Part shown: positions 13,955 to 25,820 of the stretch, in pieces
Layout of the letters: the number at the start of each line of letters is the position of its first letter
Position numbering within the stretch: the first letter of the stretch is position 1
Source of the DNA: Megamerina dolium
Lineage: Eukaryota > Arthropoda > Insecta > Diptera > Megamerinidae
Assembly: GCA_963854835.1 (NCBI GenBank)
Contig: OY978525.1
Location: forward strand, 116,697,018-116,761,017
DNA length: 64,000 bases
Direction of reading: 5' to 3'
The notes under the pieces: generated by a model
Databases searched by the model: none
The model's input: the letters and a program-made list of their open reading frames with translations, nothing else
Told to the model about the DNA's origin: nothing
Translations under genes and position numbers: made by a program

Positions 13955-14293
13955 ATCCGTAAGCTATAATTATATATATGATAATATAAAAATGTATTTA
14001 CAAATGTACATATGTTTTGTACAAATATGTAAAAAAAAAAAAGTCCCCAATAAATATTCACTAAATTCCTTACGGCAATACATTCATTTGCTTCTAGCTA
14101 TACTCTGATATTCCTACCAAAAAAAGAAAGGAAATTATGTAGATACATATTGTCATCTATATTGTCTATGTAAATTTCCATATAATATGGTATTTGCATA
14201 TAATTTAGAATATATAAATAAAATTTAATGGATATATATATTGATGGATGTGCAATTGTATAAATCTAAATAAATAGAATCCATATATATGTA

Positions 14294-15482
14294 CAGGGTG
14301 ATTTTTTTTAGCAACTTTCTCATTGGCAACACTGTTTTTGACAGCTCAGCTGTTTTCGTGTAACATGTTACTGTGTCAAGCATGTTCAGTTTGATCTATA
14401 ATTTAACCATGAATCGACTTACAAATGATAAACGCTTGCAGATTATTGAATTTTATTATCAAAATTCATGCTCGGTTAAGAAAGTGCATCGTGCACTTCT
14501 TCCATTTTATGATCAGTTTAGAGCGACCTTCTGAAGCGGCTATTCGGAATCTTGTGATTAAATTTCGGCACCAAATTTACATTATTGGACATTAAACCAC
14601 CAACATGAATACGTAAAGTGCGGATATAGGAAAATATCGCTGCTGTATCCGCCAGTATTGTTGATGATCGTGAATTATCGATTTGGCGCCGTTCGCAGCA
14701 ATTGGGCCTCTGTTACTCCATTACGTGGAAAACTTTGCGGAAGGATTTGGGTGTAAAACCTTTTAAAATACAGCTGATGCATGAATTGAAGCCACACGAC
14801 CTACCATAACGGTTAAGCTTTTTATCGAAAAATTATGTTCAGCGACGAAGATTATTTCTGGTTCAATGTATACGTGAACAATCAAAATTGCCTTATTTGG
14901 TGTGAAGAGCAGTCAGAAGCAGTACAATAACGGCCAATGCATCCCGAAAAATGCACTGTTTAGTGTGGATTATGTGCTGGTGGCATCATTGTACCGTACT
15001 TTTTCAAAGACGACGAAGCCAGGAACGTTACTGTGAATGACGAGCGCAACCGTGCGATGATTTCAAACTTTTTTTTTGCCCAAAATGGAAGAGCTGGACT
15101 TGGCTGACAAGTGGTTTCAACAAGACGGTACCACATGCCACGCGCCATCACGCGAAACAATGCCCAATTGAGAGGCGAGTTCGGTAAACAGTTTATTTTA
15201 CTATTTTTTGTGGGGCTATGTTAAGGCTCATGTCTATAGCGACAAGCCCGCTACGGTTGACGCACTGGAAGCCAATATTGAAGAATTTATTCTTGAGATA
15301 CCGGCCAATATGTTGGAGAGAGTATGCCAAAATTGACTGTGGTCAACATTTACATGAAATCATCTTTAAACATTGAATTATATAGATTTTCTATAGACTC
15401 GAATAAAGATTTCATACATTTCTGTAAGTTTTATGTGTTTTTTTTTTTAATCAAATCCGAAGGCTCTTGAAAAATCACCCTG
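14294..15482 (+). mobile_element. DD41D (rosa-type) transposon, degenerate
   Basis: Terminal repeats CAGGGTGATTTTTT are flanked by TA on both sides (14292-14293, 15483-15484). The plus strand reads as a broken transposase: MNRLTNDKRLQIIEFYYQ at the N terminus, RRSQQLGLCYS, the FSDEDYFWFNVYVNNQNC first-Asp region, WFQQDGTTCH-like second-Asp region and YFLWGYV-like C-terminal part. Many stops and frameshifts are present. The stretch that should hold the third catalytic Asp is deleted. Sister copies with the same ends lie at 22713, 36097 and 51792. Confidence 0.9.
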
Positions 15483-15484
15483 TA

Positions 15485-16289
15485 CAATATATAGGAAGTT
15501 TGCAACATAAGCAAAAAAAAAAAATTGTTTTGCATTAAAAATTATATTGATTTTACATTACGATTATTTCACCGCCAGCATAAACACAATGACATATTTC
15601 TAGAGTATGGTTTACACTTGGATTTTGTACTTATAATTTTGTATAAAAAATCTCCTAAAATAAAAGTACCACAGCCTAGTGGTTAGTACTTAACTCTAAG
15701 AGCTCTAAAATAGTACTATTTTTGTCGAAGCTTCAATATGTGATGACAGGGGAGTTTTTCTATTCAAAATCGGCTTACAATATATGAAATTCCCTTCAAA
15801 TTCTATCAAATTTGATGTCAATATATACTTTTATAACAAAACTCGTTCAAATATATACAACAGAAACAAAAATGAACTATTTATCAACGATCACATAAAT
15901 TTTCACTTCCCATGTCAGTCATTCGTTAAGCATAAATTTTCTCATGCATGCAATACAATGAACAAAATATTTTGTAATAATATCCATATAAAATATGTAA
16001 CTATAAGTATAAACTATATTTAATGTACCTACAATATGTTTTTAGCTTTTAATTAAAATAAGTGAATGTAAATGTGAAAATAATTATGAATACCACTTCA
16101 TTTTCTTTAAATCACATGTAACATATATGAATAGGTATATGAAGGGTTAAGGGTTAAAAAGTGGGAAATGAAATTTTTAAGTTTTTTAAAATTTAGCTTC
16201 CTTCGTGTATATTTTACTGAGTTTTTTCATGTGTTATATTTCAGACAATGATGTGTACTTCTTTTTTCATAATAATTCCTCCAGTTACC
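15485..16289. other. Intergenic sequence
   Basis: AT-rich. The 79-codon open frame at 15784-16023 has no recognisable features and is not called. Confidence 0.5.
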
Positions 16290-17290
16290 GTAGTTCAACC
16301 TACAATGCCCTGGTAATAATGCCGTAATGATTCTTAAGTTGTTCACCCAATCCTCATAGCGTTTTAGATTGTATGTCCCTAGCGCTAGTTTGGAGTGTGA
16401 TAACCCCAGTAAGTTTTCCCCAGTATAAGCCTCTTTGTCTCTCCTCTTCTTCCCAGATGATAAAGGAGATGTTACCCGATCCTAATCCACAGAATGGTTC
16501 GGGGCCTACAAATAGAGTTGGTGTTCCTTTCCCTGTTGCACAGCGAGAAGTTCTGTCTTCGTTCGGTTGAGATAACTACCTGTGCTGATATTATTCCCAG
16601 CTACCCTCAAAATCGCCCTCTTCACTTGGAAGTGGATATTAATATGAAGAGGAGTAAGATCCAAAACTATATCCATTTATGCCGTTGGACATGTTCGCAT
16701 AGCTCCCGTGACACATACACATGCAAGTCTTTGTATCTTGCTAAGAGTGTTAGTTACTGTCTGCTGCTTCGTGCACTTTTCCCAGACTAATGCCCCATTA
16801 GGTTATCATTGGCCTGACAACTGCTGTATATATCCAGCCCAATTTTTACCCGCAATGGTTCTACACGTTTGAAAGTTTTGATAGCTTTCTGTTTTATCTC
16901 CTCAATGTGTGGATTTCCACAATAATTTCTGGTCTAAATGGATACCCAAGAGTTTTACTACTTTCTGAAGTTTTATCTATACACCGTCTAAACGGATAGG
17001 TTTAAGATGCATAAGTTTATATTTTCGTGTGAATGGTACTATCGCTGTTTTTGCTGGATTGATATTCAACCCAACCGTTGGGCACCAACCCTTCGGTAGT
17101 TTGAGTCCTGAGCTGAATTCTGTCACATAGAGTATCCTCAAATTAACATCTACAGATGATGACTATGTCGTCCGCATAGCCCTGAAATGACCAACCATTG
17201 TTTTCTAATTTTACCAATAGCTCGTCTACTACTATACTCCACATAAGTGGTGATAGCTCTCCACCTTTTGGGCAACCCCTTGTGGTTGGA
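16290..17290 (-). mobile_element. Non-LTR retrotransposon fragment: RT through RNase H
   Basis: Read on the minus strand from 17290 downward, in order: KGLPKGGELSPLMWSIVVDE, then the RT catalytic motif GYADDIVI, then GLNINPAKTAIVPFTRKYKL (thumb side), KVVKLLGIHLDQKLLW, a MRTCPTA linker, LDLTPLHI, and the RNase-H-side words GPEPFCGLG and WEEEERQRGLYW. The order is that of a LINE ORF2 carrying RNase H (R1/LOA/jockey-like group). Multiple frameshifts and stops make it dead. Its 5' end abuts the rosa-like remnant that starts near 17326. Confidence 0.88.
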
Positions 17291-17325
17291 GAGACTTACC
17301 TGGCAAAAACGTCTTCAAAATATTT

Positions 17326-18072
17326 AGTTGTATTACGATAATCAGCGTTCTGTCAGAAATGTGTTTCGTGCACTGAGGACAACTTACGGTGTGCATAATC
17401 GATCTACCGAAACCACTATCTCTAATACCATCGGCAAATTTGAAAACCAGCATACATTATTGGATGATACCCAATCAATTAGACCACGTCCAGCACCTTC
17501 TGAAAAGAATATAGAGACTGTAGCTGACAATGTATCTGAAGACCGTGACGATCCGTGGCAGCCGCTATTGTGCCATAATAACGAATTATTTGCTACCTGA
17601 AATTGAAGTCCGTAATACCAGTGAGCTTTTTTTTTCAGCAAGATGGCACTACTACTAGCTATACGTCGAGAGAAACAATGGAGTTATGGAGAAATCATTT
17701 TGGTGAGAATCTAATTTCACGTTTTGAATCGGTAAATTGGCCACGTCGATCGTGTGACATCACACCATTGCATTATTTTCTGTGGGGTTACACATGTTTT
17801 TGGTCTTGAGGGATAAGCCAGCTACTATAGAAGCTTTGGAAACCAAAATTACTTGTGTTATTCGAGAGATACCTATAGGTATGCTCGAAAATTGGACACA
17901 CAGGATGGACCATTTACAACGTAGCCGCGGTCAACATTTACATAAGATAATTTCTAAAAAATAATTGTCATACATAGTCCTTTCGGTTCGGTTAATAAGC
18001 TTTTCACCGAAAAATCTAATTTTATGCGTTTTATTTACAATTCAAAAACAAACCTCCAAATGAATCACCGTT
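17326..18072 (+). mobile_element. DD41D (rosa-like) transposon remnant, internally deleted
   Basis: The N-terminal part reads YYDNQRSVRNVFRALRTTYG, close to the intact transposase at 57946-59031. After a jump it resumes at FFQQDGTTTSYTSRETM (second Asp) and SCDITPLHYFLWGY, and ends with RMDHLQRSRGQHLHKII. The third catalytic Asp is replaced by His (TPLHYF instead of TPLDFF). The first-Asp region is deleted. The right end reads CTCCAAATGAATCACC, so this family differs from the CAGGGTGATT group. Confidence 0.85.
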
Positions 18073-18439
18073 TATAAGAAAATAATGAATTTTGATCGTC
18101 TTGTGAGCTTCAAATGGCATTTTCAAATTGATGCACGCTTTTACCGTAAACCCTTCATATGCAATATATGATAGATACATACTCGCATACCACTTGCAAA
18201 ACTACTACAATTTATCGCTGCAATCATGATTTTTTTTTAAACATATTTAAAAAACTATACTCTCATTATAACCATAATAGATATATGTTGCATGTATAGT
18301 ATTCTAAAGAGCCCTTGCGTGTGCCTCTCACGAAAGGATGTATATGCTGCTTGTTCCCACTTCCGAATAGTTATCAAGCAATTTGCTAATTTAGTATCAA
18401 GCAATTTTAATTAAACTGAAATGAAAAATTTTTAAGAAT
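18073..18439. other. Intergenic sequence
   Basis: AT-rich. No gene or repeat recognised between the rosa-like remnant and the SINE tail. Confidence 0.5.
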
Positions 18440-18808
18440 TTTTTTTTCTATATGTGGCCCTTAAAGCCCCAAAGGGCTCGTTGGCCGAGCTTCTCTTCCA
18501 TTTACTGTTGAGCGTGTTAAATTTTGGACAGTATTAGAAGGGATCTTCTTATTTTAGTCGGTTCCGAACGGCAGAATTCTTGCGACATCACTTTATCTGA
18601 GCTTTGTTGCAGAGAGTTCTTTTAGAATCTTTTCCATGGCAAAAATTGTTACTACCGGAAGAATTGCCAATTGCTTGCCGACAGGTGGGTACCGTTCGAA
18701 AGAAAAATCTTTTCGATATAAAATTTGTTATGCTTCAGCCTGGAGATTGAACCCACGACCTACAGATCAGAAGGCCACCACACTAACTACTGAGCCACGG
18801 CACCCACC
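18440..18808 (-). mobile_element. tRNA-derived SINE, near full length
   Basis: Read on the minus strand it starts GGGTGCCGTGGCTCAGTAG, has an A-box-like CTCAGTAG and a B-box-like GGGTTCAATC, continues through CACCTGTCGGCAAGCAATTG and TTCTGCCGTTCGGAACCG, and ends in GGGCCACATATAG followed by an A-run (the T-run at 18440-18448). The tRNA-like head plus unrelated body plus A tail is SINE architecture. Four other copies are in this window. Confidence 0.88.
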
Positions 18809-19010
18809 CATGTTTAAGAATAGTAAACTTAATAATAATAATAATAATTTATATTTTATTTCTTTTCGATTCGCAAGGGTTTCAGTAAAACCATACATTT
18901 CTAATACATACCAAATTTACAAACATAGAAAAAGTTTTCACAACTGATAACATCAGCACCAGCGTTGATCATTATTGATGATTAGCTCTTTATATGGAAT
19001 ATTTTATATA
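18809..19010. other. Short intergenic stretch with (AAT)n
   Basis: An (AAT)n run at about 18831-18846 lies just outside the SINE head. Nothing else is recognised. Confidence 0.5.
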
Positions 19011-20257
19011 CAAGGTGCGACAATTATGTATTAAGACTGCCTCTAGAAAACACAATTAAAACACGATATCTGATAATTTTTCAGTATATTTATTCGAAAT
19101 ATTCTACTCCTGATTCAATACACTTGTTACATCGATTTAATAGTGATTCAAATGCGTGTTCCAGCTCATATTTCGGAATTGCCTCCAGTGCCCTCGTCGA
19201 AGCCCGTTGTATGGTCTGAATGTCATAAAAAAAAAGCATCCTTTCAACTTCAATTTCAGTTTTGGGAACAAAAAAAAGTCGCACGGTGCCAAATCAGGTG
19301 AATACGGCGGGTGATTCAACACACAGACCTGATTCCGAGTCAAAAATTGACGAACAATGAGTGCTGTGTGACTGAGTGCATTATCGTGCAACAGAGACCA
19401 AGTTTGCACGGATTCTGGACATCAAACGCTTCAAAACTTCGTGGTAACATGCAGAAGTAACTGTTTGACCAGTTGGAACAAATTCTTTGTGGATAATTCC
19501 TTTGATATCGAAGAATGTGATGAGCATTGTTTTGATTTTTGATCGAACTTTTCGTGTTTTTTTTTTGGCTTGTGGTGAGTTTTTTGATTTACATTCTGCA
19601 CTTTGACGCTTGGTTTCGGGATCGTATTGGAAACACCAACTGCAGCTGCAACCATGTCCCTAGAATGACTGACTCTCATTAATTTTTGGTCCTCGGTCAA
19701 TGTGTTATCAACAAATCTTGCGCAGACCTTTGTTTTGCCCAAATCCTCGTGAAGAATGAGTCAGATAGTTTCTCTGTTGATGCTTAAGGTCTCTTTCATC
19801 ATTTTCACTGAAGCATTGCTGTCTTCTGTAATAAAATCACGAACTTTCTGGATCGCTTCCGGCGTCCGCACTGAAATTGGCCTTCCCTCTTTTATTTCAT
19901 CTTCCAACGACTCTCTGCCATCCACAAACCGTTTATGCCATATAAAAACATTTGATCTTGATAAACCAGCATCGCCATACGCTTGCTGCATCATTCCGAA
20001 TGTTTCTGATGCACTTTTACCAATTTTTGTGTGGAATTTAATTACCGCTCTTTGCTCCATGTTAAAATTTCAACATCAAACGAACACGTGTTTTGTAAAA
20101 TGAATGTCAATAAACATTAAATGTCAACCAAATGCCATGAAATTTTGACAGTTAGTAGAGGAAGGTTGAAGCTTCACAACGCATATGCTCACACATTGAT
20201 GGCGCGCATGGTTGCTGAGATATGGTTCGAGTCTTAATACATAATTGTCGCACCGTG
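19011..20257 (-). mobile_element. Mariner (DD34D) element with intact ends, frameshifted
   Basis: The ends begin CAAGGTGCGACAATTATG and CACGGTGCGACAATTATG and match over at least 27 bp, with TA on both sides, giving a 1247-bp element, a normal mariner length. The minus strand encodes MEQRAVIKFHTKIGKSASET and an HTH region through EGRPISVRTPEAI (19761-20060), then a D1-side region, FDIKGIIHKEFVPTGQTVT, LLHDNALSHTALIVRQFL (second Asp) and SPDLAPCDFFLFPKLK (third Asp, 34 residues later). At least two frameshifts interrupt it, near 19560 (a T-run) and near 19400. Confidence 0.93.
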
Positions 20258-20259
20258 TA

Positions 20260-21215
20260 TAATGAACGTTGTACATATTTACTCTGACAAGGCTAATACT
20301 GTAAACCGTTTAACTTTACTAGCCCACATACTATTATTCGATTTTATTTTTCTTTGAGCATTAACTTCTTTGCGTAAACTTTCGCCATAGGTTATTTTGT
20401 ATCTGTGGTGTATTTCTGCCAGTCAGCATTTATTTTGCAATTATTCTTATGTCTTTTTTATCATTGGTATTCTTTAATATACCCACCATTCTAAGGCTAC
20501 GAAGAAAAGGCATAGGTGATATTATGTGCGTTAAGCGCTTCTAGGCTTTCCATCAAGCCCATTAAGCGTTTGCATGCAAACACATATCCAAACCCCTAAG
20601 TTAATATTAATGTGCTGTCAACTTCAATGTCAACTTTACTCTTTTTCTTTTCTTCAGCTTTTTACCCCATACTCAATGGTCTTCTTTGTGTTAATGCTTA
20701 ACTTATCCTTTCAATATTATGTGTGATAAGAAAGATGCTATAACATATAGTTCAACATATTCATATATGTGAACGTACTTTTATAGAAGAATAACTCTTT
20801 AATCGAATACATACATGGAAGTGTAGTCCTTTTTTATATTGTCAATATTCTGCACGTGACATCTTATCATGTTCCTGTGTATGGGTACGTGTTAAGCAGC
20901 TTAAATGTATATCTATTCGTATATCCATCTGTTTTTTATGTATCTTATGGATATTGGTTGCTTAGCTATTGAATTGAATTCAAATGTCAACTATGTATGT
21001 ATGTATGTATTTTTATTCGATTAGTAACTTTTCTATGAATGTATTAGTACATTACTTATAATTTATTGCTTTTTAGTATTATGATACATATATGGTTTCC
21101 ATTATCAAACGTAGTTATGAATGTAAAAAATTGGATAAAAGAGATAAAAGAACCACAAAAAAAAAATAGCAAGAACTCCAATTTCTCGTACTTCATATTG
21201 AAATTGTAACTTTCA
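20260..21215. other. Intergenic sequence
   Basis: AT-rich with a short (ATGT)n tract near 20994-21010. No gene seen. Confidence 0.5.
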
Positions 21216-22010
21216 TATCGATAAAATAATGGAAATCGTCGAGTTTGACCGACATTGCACAAAAAACTGTTTGGAATCATTTAAATAAGGCTGGATGCAA
21301 AAAGAGTATCCAGGTGCCACACGAGTTAACGCAAAAAACCCTGATGGACCGAATTTCCATCTGCGAATCGCTGCTGAATCGCAACAAAATCGATCCATTT
21401 CTGTAGCGGATGGTTATTGATGATGAAAAGTGGGTCACTTACGACAACGTCAAGTGAAAACGATCGCGGTGAGCCGGCGCAAACGGTGTCCAAGCCAGCA
21501 TTGAGGATCACGTTAGGTTTTGCTATGTGTTTGATGGGATTGGCAGGGAATCATCTTCTAGGAGCTGCTCCCCTACTCCCACACTCTTAATTCGGACCTG
21601 TACCGTCAACAATTGGGCCGTCTGAAGGAAGTAATCACCTAGAAGCGACCATCTGTGGCCAATAGGAGAGGCATTTAGTTCCATCAGGACAACCTCAAGC
21701 CACACACATCGATAGTGACTCGCCAGAAGCTTTGGGAACTTGCTTGGGAGGTTCTTATGCATCTACCTTATAGTCCGGACCTGGCACCAAGTGATTACTA
21801 CCTGTTCCTGTCTATGGCGAATGATTTTACTGGTGAAAAATTCGCCTCAAGAGAACTTGTGAAAATCGACTGTCCCAGTTTTTTGCCAGTTGGGACGCGG
21901 GTTTCTATGAGAGTGGCATTATGAAATTACCTTCAAATGGCACCAAGTTATCGAACAAAATGGTGCATATTTGACCTAAATCGGATAATTCCAACTATGC
22001 TAAATAAAAC
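21216..22010 (+). mobile_element. Mariner (DD34D) remnant
   Basis: This plus-strand copy belongs to the family at 2012 and 41318. It starts inside the transposase N-terminal part (ATCGATAAAATAATGGAAAT), then gives DEKWVTYDN (first Asp), a degraded QDNLKPHTSIVTRQK second-Asp region with the Asp retained, and SPDLAPSDYYLF (third Asp). Stops and frame changes are frequent. No TIR is recognisable at either end. Confidence 0.85.
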
Positions 22011-22710
22011 CCTATGCTAAATTTTACTTCCCCAAAGACAAGATAAAAAAGTTACAATAAAATTCACAAAAATAAAAATTGAATCAAATAATGTTTAATT
22101 CCCTATTCTGCATTAAACTCTTAAAACAATAATGTCACATTTAATTGAATATATCAAAATTAAATTTTCAACTATAAAATTGAATATAACCTTTTCAATT
22201 TCAATCAGATATTGTGGAATTTGCAGTATTGTGGGACGTAGACAGAATAACCTTTATTTTGTTGTACATAATAAAATTTTGACATTTCCAAGTCAACCTA
22301 CATATTTACGAATTGGACTGATCATCTTATATGAGATACTTACTCATATACGAGCATATACTACATAGCATACAGTAGATATCAGACAGTCTGACATTTT
22401 AATTTCTTTGCTTTGAAAGGAACTGTCTATTTTTGATGGTTCTGGTTGAACACTTTCATAACATCATTTAAATAAGCTTCTTTAAATATGTTTCTTTACT
22501 TATTTTGCCATAGCTTTGCTCATGTGCTGCTTGAATTTTAGCTGATTTTATTTTTTTCATGCCTTTCTTCTTAATTAAGTTGTTAAGTTGAATTGGTAGT
22601 ATTTACACTTAAAAGCAAAAATACATAGTTATCACAAGCAGCAGCAACTAAAAATTAAAAACTGAGTTAGTTGGCTTGGTTTCGTTGAATTTTTTGCAAT
22701 ATATTGCAAT
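22011..22710. other. Intergenic sequence
   Basis: AT-rich, with no gene or repeat recognised. The 78-codon frame at 22132-22368 has no supporting features. Confidence 0.5.
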
Positions 22711-22712
22711 TA

Positions 22713-23680
22713 CAGGGTGATTTTTTAAGAGCCTTCGGATTTGATTAAAAAAAAACACATACAATTTAGAGAAAATTATGAAATCTTTATTTGAGTCGAT
22801 TGGTCCATTGTTTCGCGTGTTGTGTGGCATGTGACACCGTCTTGTTGAAACCACATGTTTGCCAAGTTCAGCTCTTCCATTTTGGGCAACAAACAGTTTG
22901 TAATCATCGTACGGTAGCGTTTGCCATTCACAGTAATGTTCCTGCCTTCGATGTCTTTGAAAAAGTACGGCCGAATGATGCCACCGGCCCATAATCCACA
23001 CCAAACAGTACATTTTTCGGCATGCATTGACAGTTCTTGCAATGCTTCTGGCTGCTCTTCACACCAAATACTGCAATTTTGATAGTTCACGATTGTTCGT
23101 CGCTGAACACAATTTTCCGATAAAAAAGTGGATCTTCATCCGACTTTGCCAGCGCTCATTCACCAAAAGATAGCCGTTGTGGTAGGTCGTATGGCTTCAA
23201 TTCTTTCACCAGCTGCATTTTAAAAGGTTTTACACCCAAATCCTTCCGCAAAATTTTTCATGTAGTGGAGTAACAGATGCCCGATTGCTGCGAACGGCGC
23301 CGAATCGATAATTCACGGTCATCAACAACACTGGCGGATACAGCTACAATATTTTCCTCTGTCCGCACTCTACGTATGCTTGGTGATGGTTTAATGTCCA
23401 ATAATGTAAATTTGGTGCCGAAATTTAGTCACAAGATTCCGAATAGTAATAGAAACTCAGAAGGTCACCCAAACTGACAATAAAATGAATGAATGAATGA
23501 ACCGAGCATGAATTTTGATAATAAAATTCAATAATCGGCAAGCATTGTTCGTTTGTAAGTCGTTTCATGGTTAAATTATAGACCAAACTGAACATGTTTG
23601 ACAGTAACATGTTCCACGAAAACAGCTGAGCTGCCATGAAACAGTGTTGCTAAAAAGAAAGTTGCTAAAAAATCACACTG
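22713..23680 (-). mobile_element. DD41D (rosa-type) transposon, internally deleted
   Basis: The left end is CAGGGTGATTTTTTAAGAGC and the right end complements to CAGTGTGATTTTTTAGCAAC, with TA at both borders (22711-22712, 23681-23682). Minus-strand pieces read WCEEQPEALQELSMHAEK, GLWAGGIIRPYFFKD, NITVNGKRYRTMITN and MWFQQDGVTCHTTRETM (second Asp). Right after this the sequence jumps to the 3' end, so the third-Asp region and C terminus are gone. N-terminal pieces (RIIEFYYQNSCS-like) are near 23540. Length 968 bp against about 1190 bp for the longer copies. Confidence 0.9.
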
Positions 23681-23682
23681 TA

Positions 23683-24805
23683 CTTTGAGCAAATAACAAA
23701 CATCCGACTCTGAGAATGCATTAAATCTGATGAAAACCACACCAACATTCCACACAAAAGACAAAAGGTTGTAATCCAAGGAAAAGGTTATTCCTGAGAA
23801 ATAAGCCTTTATTGAGGAGCTCGTCAGATCATATGTGGTTAGATTCTATTCTTTTACTTCCTTTTCTCCCTATCGTTGAGTTTTATACTTTTAATATACA
23901 TGAGATTCTATAATTTCATAAATTATAATTGTTTGCTGCCACTGTTATTTTGCAATACATTAAAGTTGTATTTTTCTTTATAATTTGCGTCCACTCGCCT
24001 TTGTTAAATGAACATTTTCTTGAAAGAACAATGACCTAGAATTCAATGTGATTATGAAAAACTCGTCAATAAAGCCGCTGAACTCAAGATGCTCACACAT
24101 ATAATTACATACAAATAGGGTGACTTCCTAAGCGCATGTTGCTTTGTAGTAATACATTACAACTTGTTCCTAAAGACAACCCTTAAAATTTTGACAATGT
24201 ATTCTGTTCCCAAATGCATCACTGTTGTTATCGATACGCAGAGAAAAGCAAACAGCTCATCTATTGTAAAAAAAATTTAAATGCAAAGTATTATAAAAGT
24301 AACTACAAAATGTATTAATACGTTATTAAAACTGTATTGATACATTGTAAACATTCATTTAGAAAGTCAGCCATATTTTTATACATAAATGATGTTTTTT
24401 AACCGAGAGATATTTTAAATAAAATAAAATGGCATTACTTATGGAACTTCACATCAGCTAAGTGGCATACAGAAAAATATCATGGAATGCAAATTTTATC
24501 CAAACAGACCACATACACATCTTTCCCGAGTTTCTCTCAGTCTTTTGTGCATTTTTAATGTTGACAGTACCATGAAAACCCAAGGAATTATCTCTCACGT
24601 CATCGATTTTTTCGAATTTTGTTTGGAAACAATTTCAGAAGAAATTTTCTATGTTTTTAATTCTACTGCCCCGTCGGATTAAAAGCTGTCTTCCCTTTCT
24701 TTTTTTCAAAACACGCATTTGAATATGTTCCCGTTTTCAGTAGATCATCTCCAGATAAATACTCGTACTAGGTAGGACATACATATACAACAAATAATGA
24801 ATTAC
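23683..24805. other. Intergenic sequence
   Basis: No gene recognised. The 66-codon frame at 24482-24682 has no domain or context to support it. Confidence 0.5.
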
Positions 24806-25820
24806 ACTATGCCACAATTTTAGGGTCTTTATCTCGGGGGTTTGAACCAAACCAGTCTCAAACAATGGCATTTGACTTCAGTAACAAAAATTTGGCTTTT
24901 TGGGTTAAAAAGTAGAATCATAGAATTTGAAAAATCATATGTAAAATTACATTTAGGATAGTTCTTATCTTTGGAGACCCATATTAAGATCTAACTCTAC
25001 TAAACTCTATACACCACCCTTACGGGTCATTTTGAACCTTTTAGCGAAAAATCCACTAAAAATCTACATTTGGGAGGAGATCAAGGGTTAAAGTTTTCCA
25101 CAAAAATTTTCTCCAGAAAATTTCACTAAGGGTCGCCAAGGACAAATAACTTGTACTAGTTAAAGGTAAAATTCCGGCAGTAACAATTTGCCAAAAATGC
25201 TTCTTAAAAGAGCTCTGTGACAAAACTAAGTTAAAGTGATGTCACAAAAGTTCTGCCGTTCGAAACTGGCTAATATAAGTAGGTCCCTTGTAACGCTATC
25301 CAAATTTAACACTCACAACAGTATTGGAAGAGAAGCTCAATGATATCACAATGGGTCTTTCTGGCCTAAGTGTGTCATCTCAGAGAGAGAGAGAGAGGAC
25401 AACCACATATCCTAACCTAACCTATAGGTAACATGTAAAAAACGAATTAAGATTTTAAGTACTTTATTTTCAGGAATATATTGCATTGTGTTATAGCTCC
25501 ATACCACAATTTAAGGGTCACTGTCTCGGGGGTTAACCAAACTAGTCTCAAACCATAGCATTTGACTACATTAACAAAATGCTTAATCTCTTTCTGCACC
25601 ACATCGTCACAATTTATTATACAGTGGTTAAAGTTTGACTCTTTCGGTCAAAAGTCGAATTATAGAATAGTCTCAAACGATAGCATTTGATTTCAGTAAG
25701 AAAAGATTTAAAATTTGACTTTTTCGGTCAAAAGTCGAATTATAGAATTTGAAAAATCATATATAAAATTACATTTAGGATAGTTCTCATCTTCGGAGAC
25801 CTATATTAAAATTTTCCGGA
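24806..25820. repeat. Dispersed direct repeat pair of unknown type
   Basis: Segments at about 24810-24990 and 25497-25820 share CCACAATTTWAGGGTC, TCTCGGGGG, CCAGTCTCAAAC-like, GCATTTGACT, GAATTTGAAAAATCATAT and AAAATTACATTTAGGATAG in the same order and orientation. The second copy itself contains an internal duplication (GTCTCAAAC...GCATTTGA at about 25540 and 25660). A SINE fragment lies between them. Confidence 0.75.
25168..25380 (+). mobile_element. tRNA-derived SINE, 3' part only
   Basis: It matches the SINE body from TTCCGGCAGTAACAATTTGC through GTTCTGCCGTTCGAAAC and TAAGTAGGTCCCTTGTAA to the GAAGAGAAGCTC end. The tRNA-like head is missing, probably by truncation at the upstream side. 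Confidence 0.8.
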
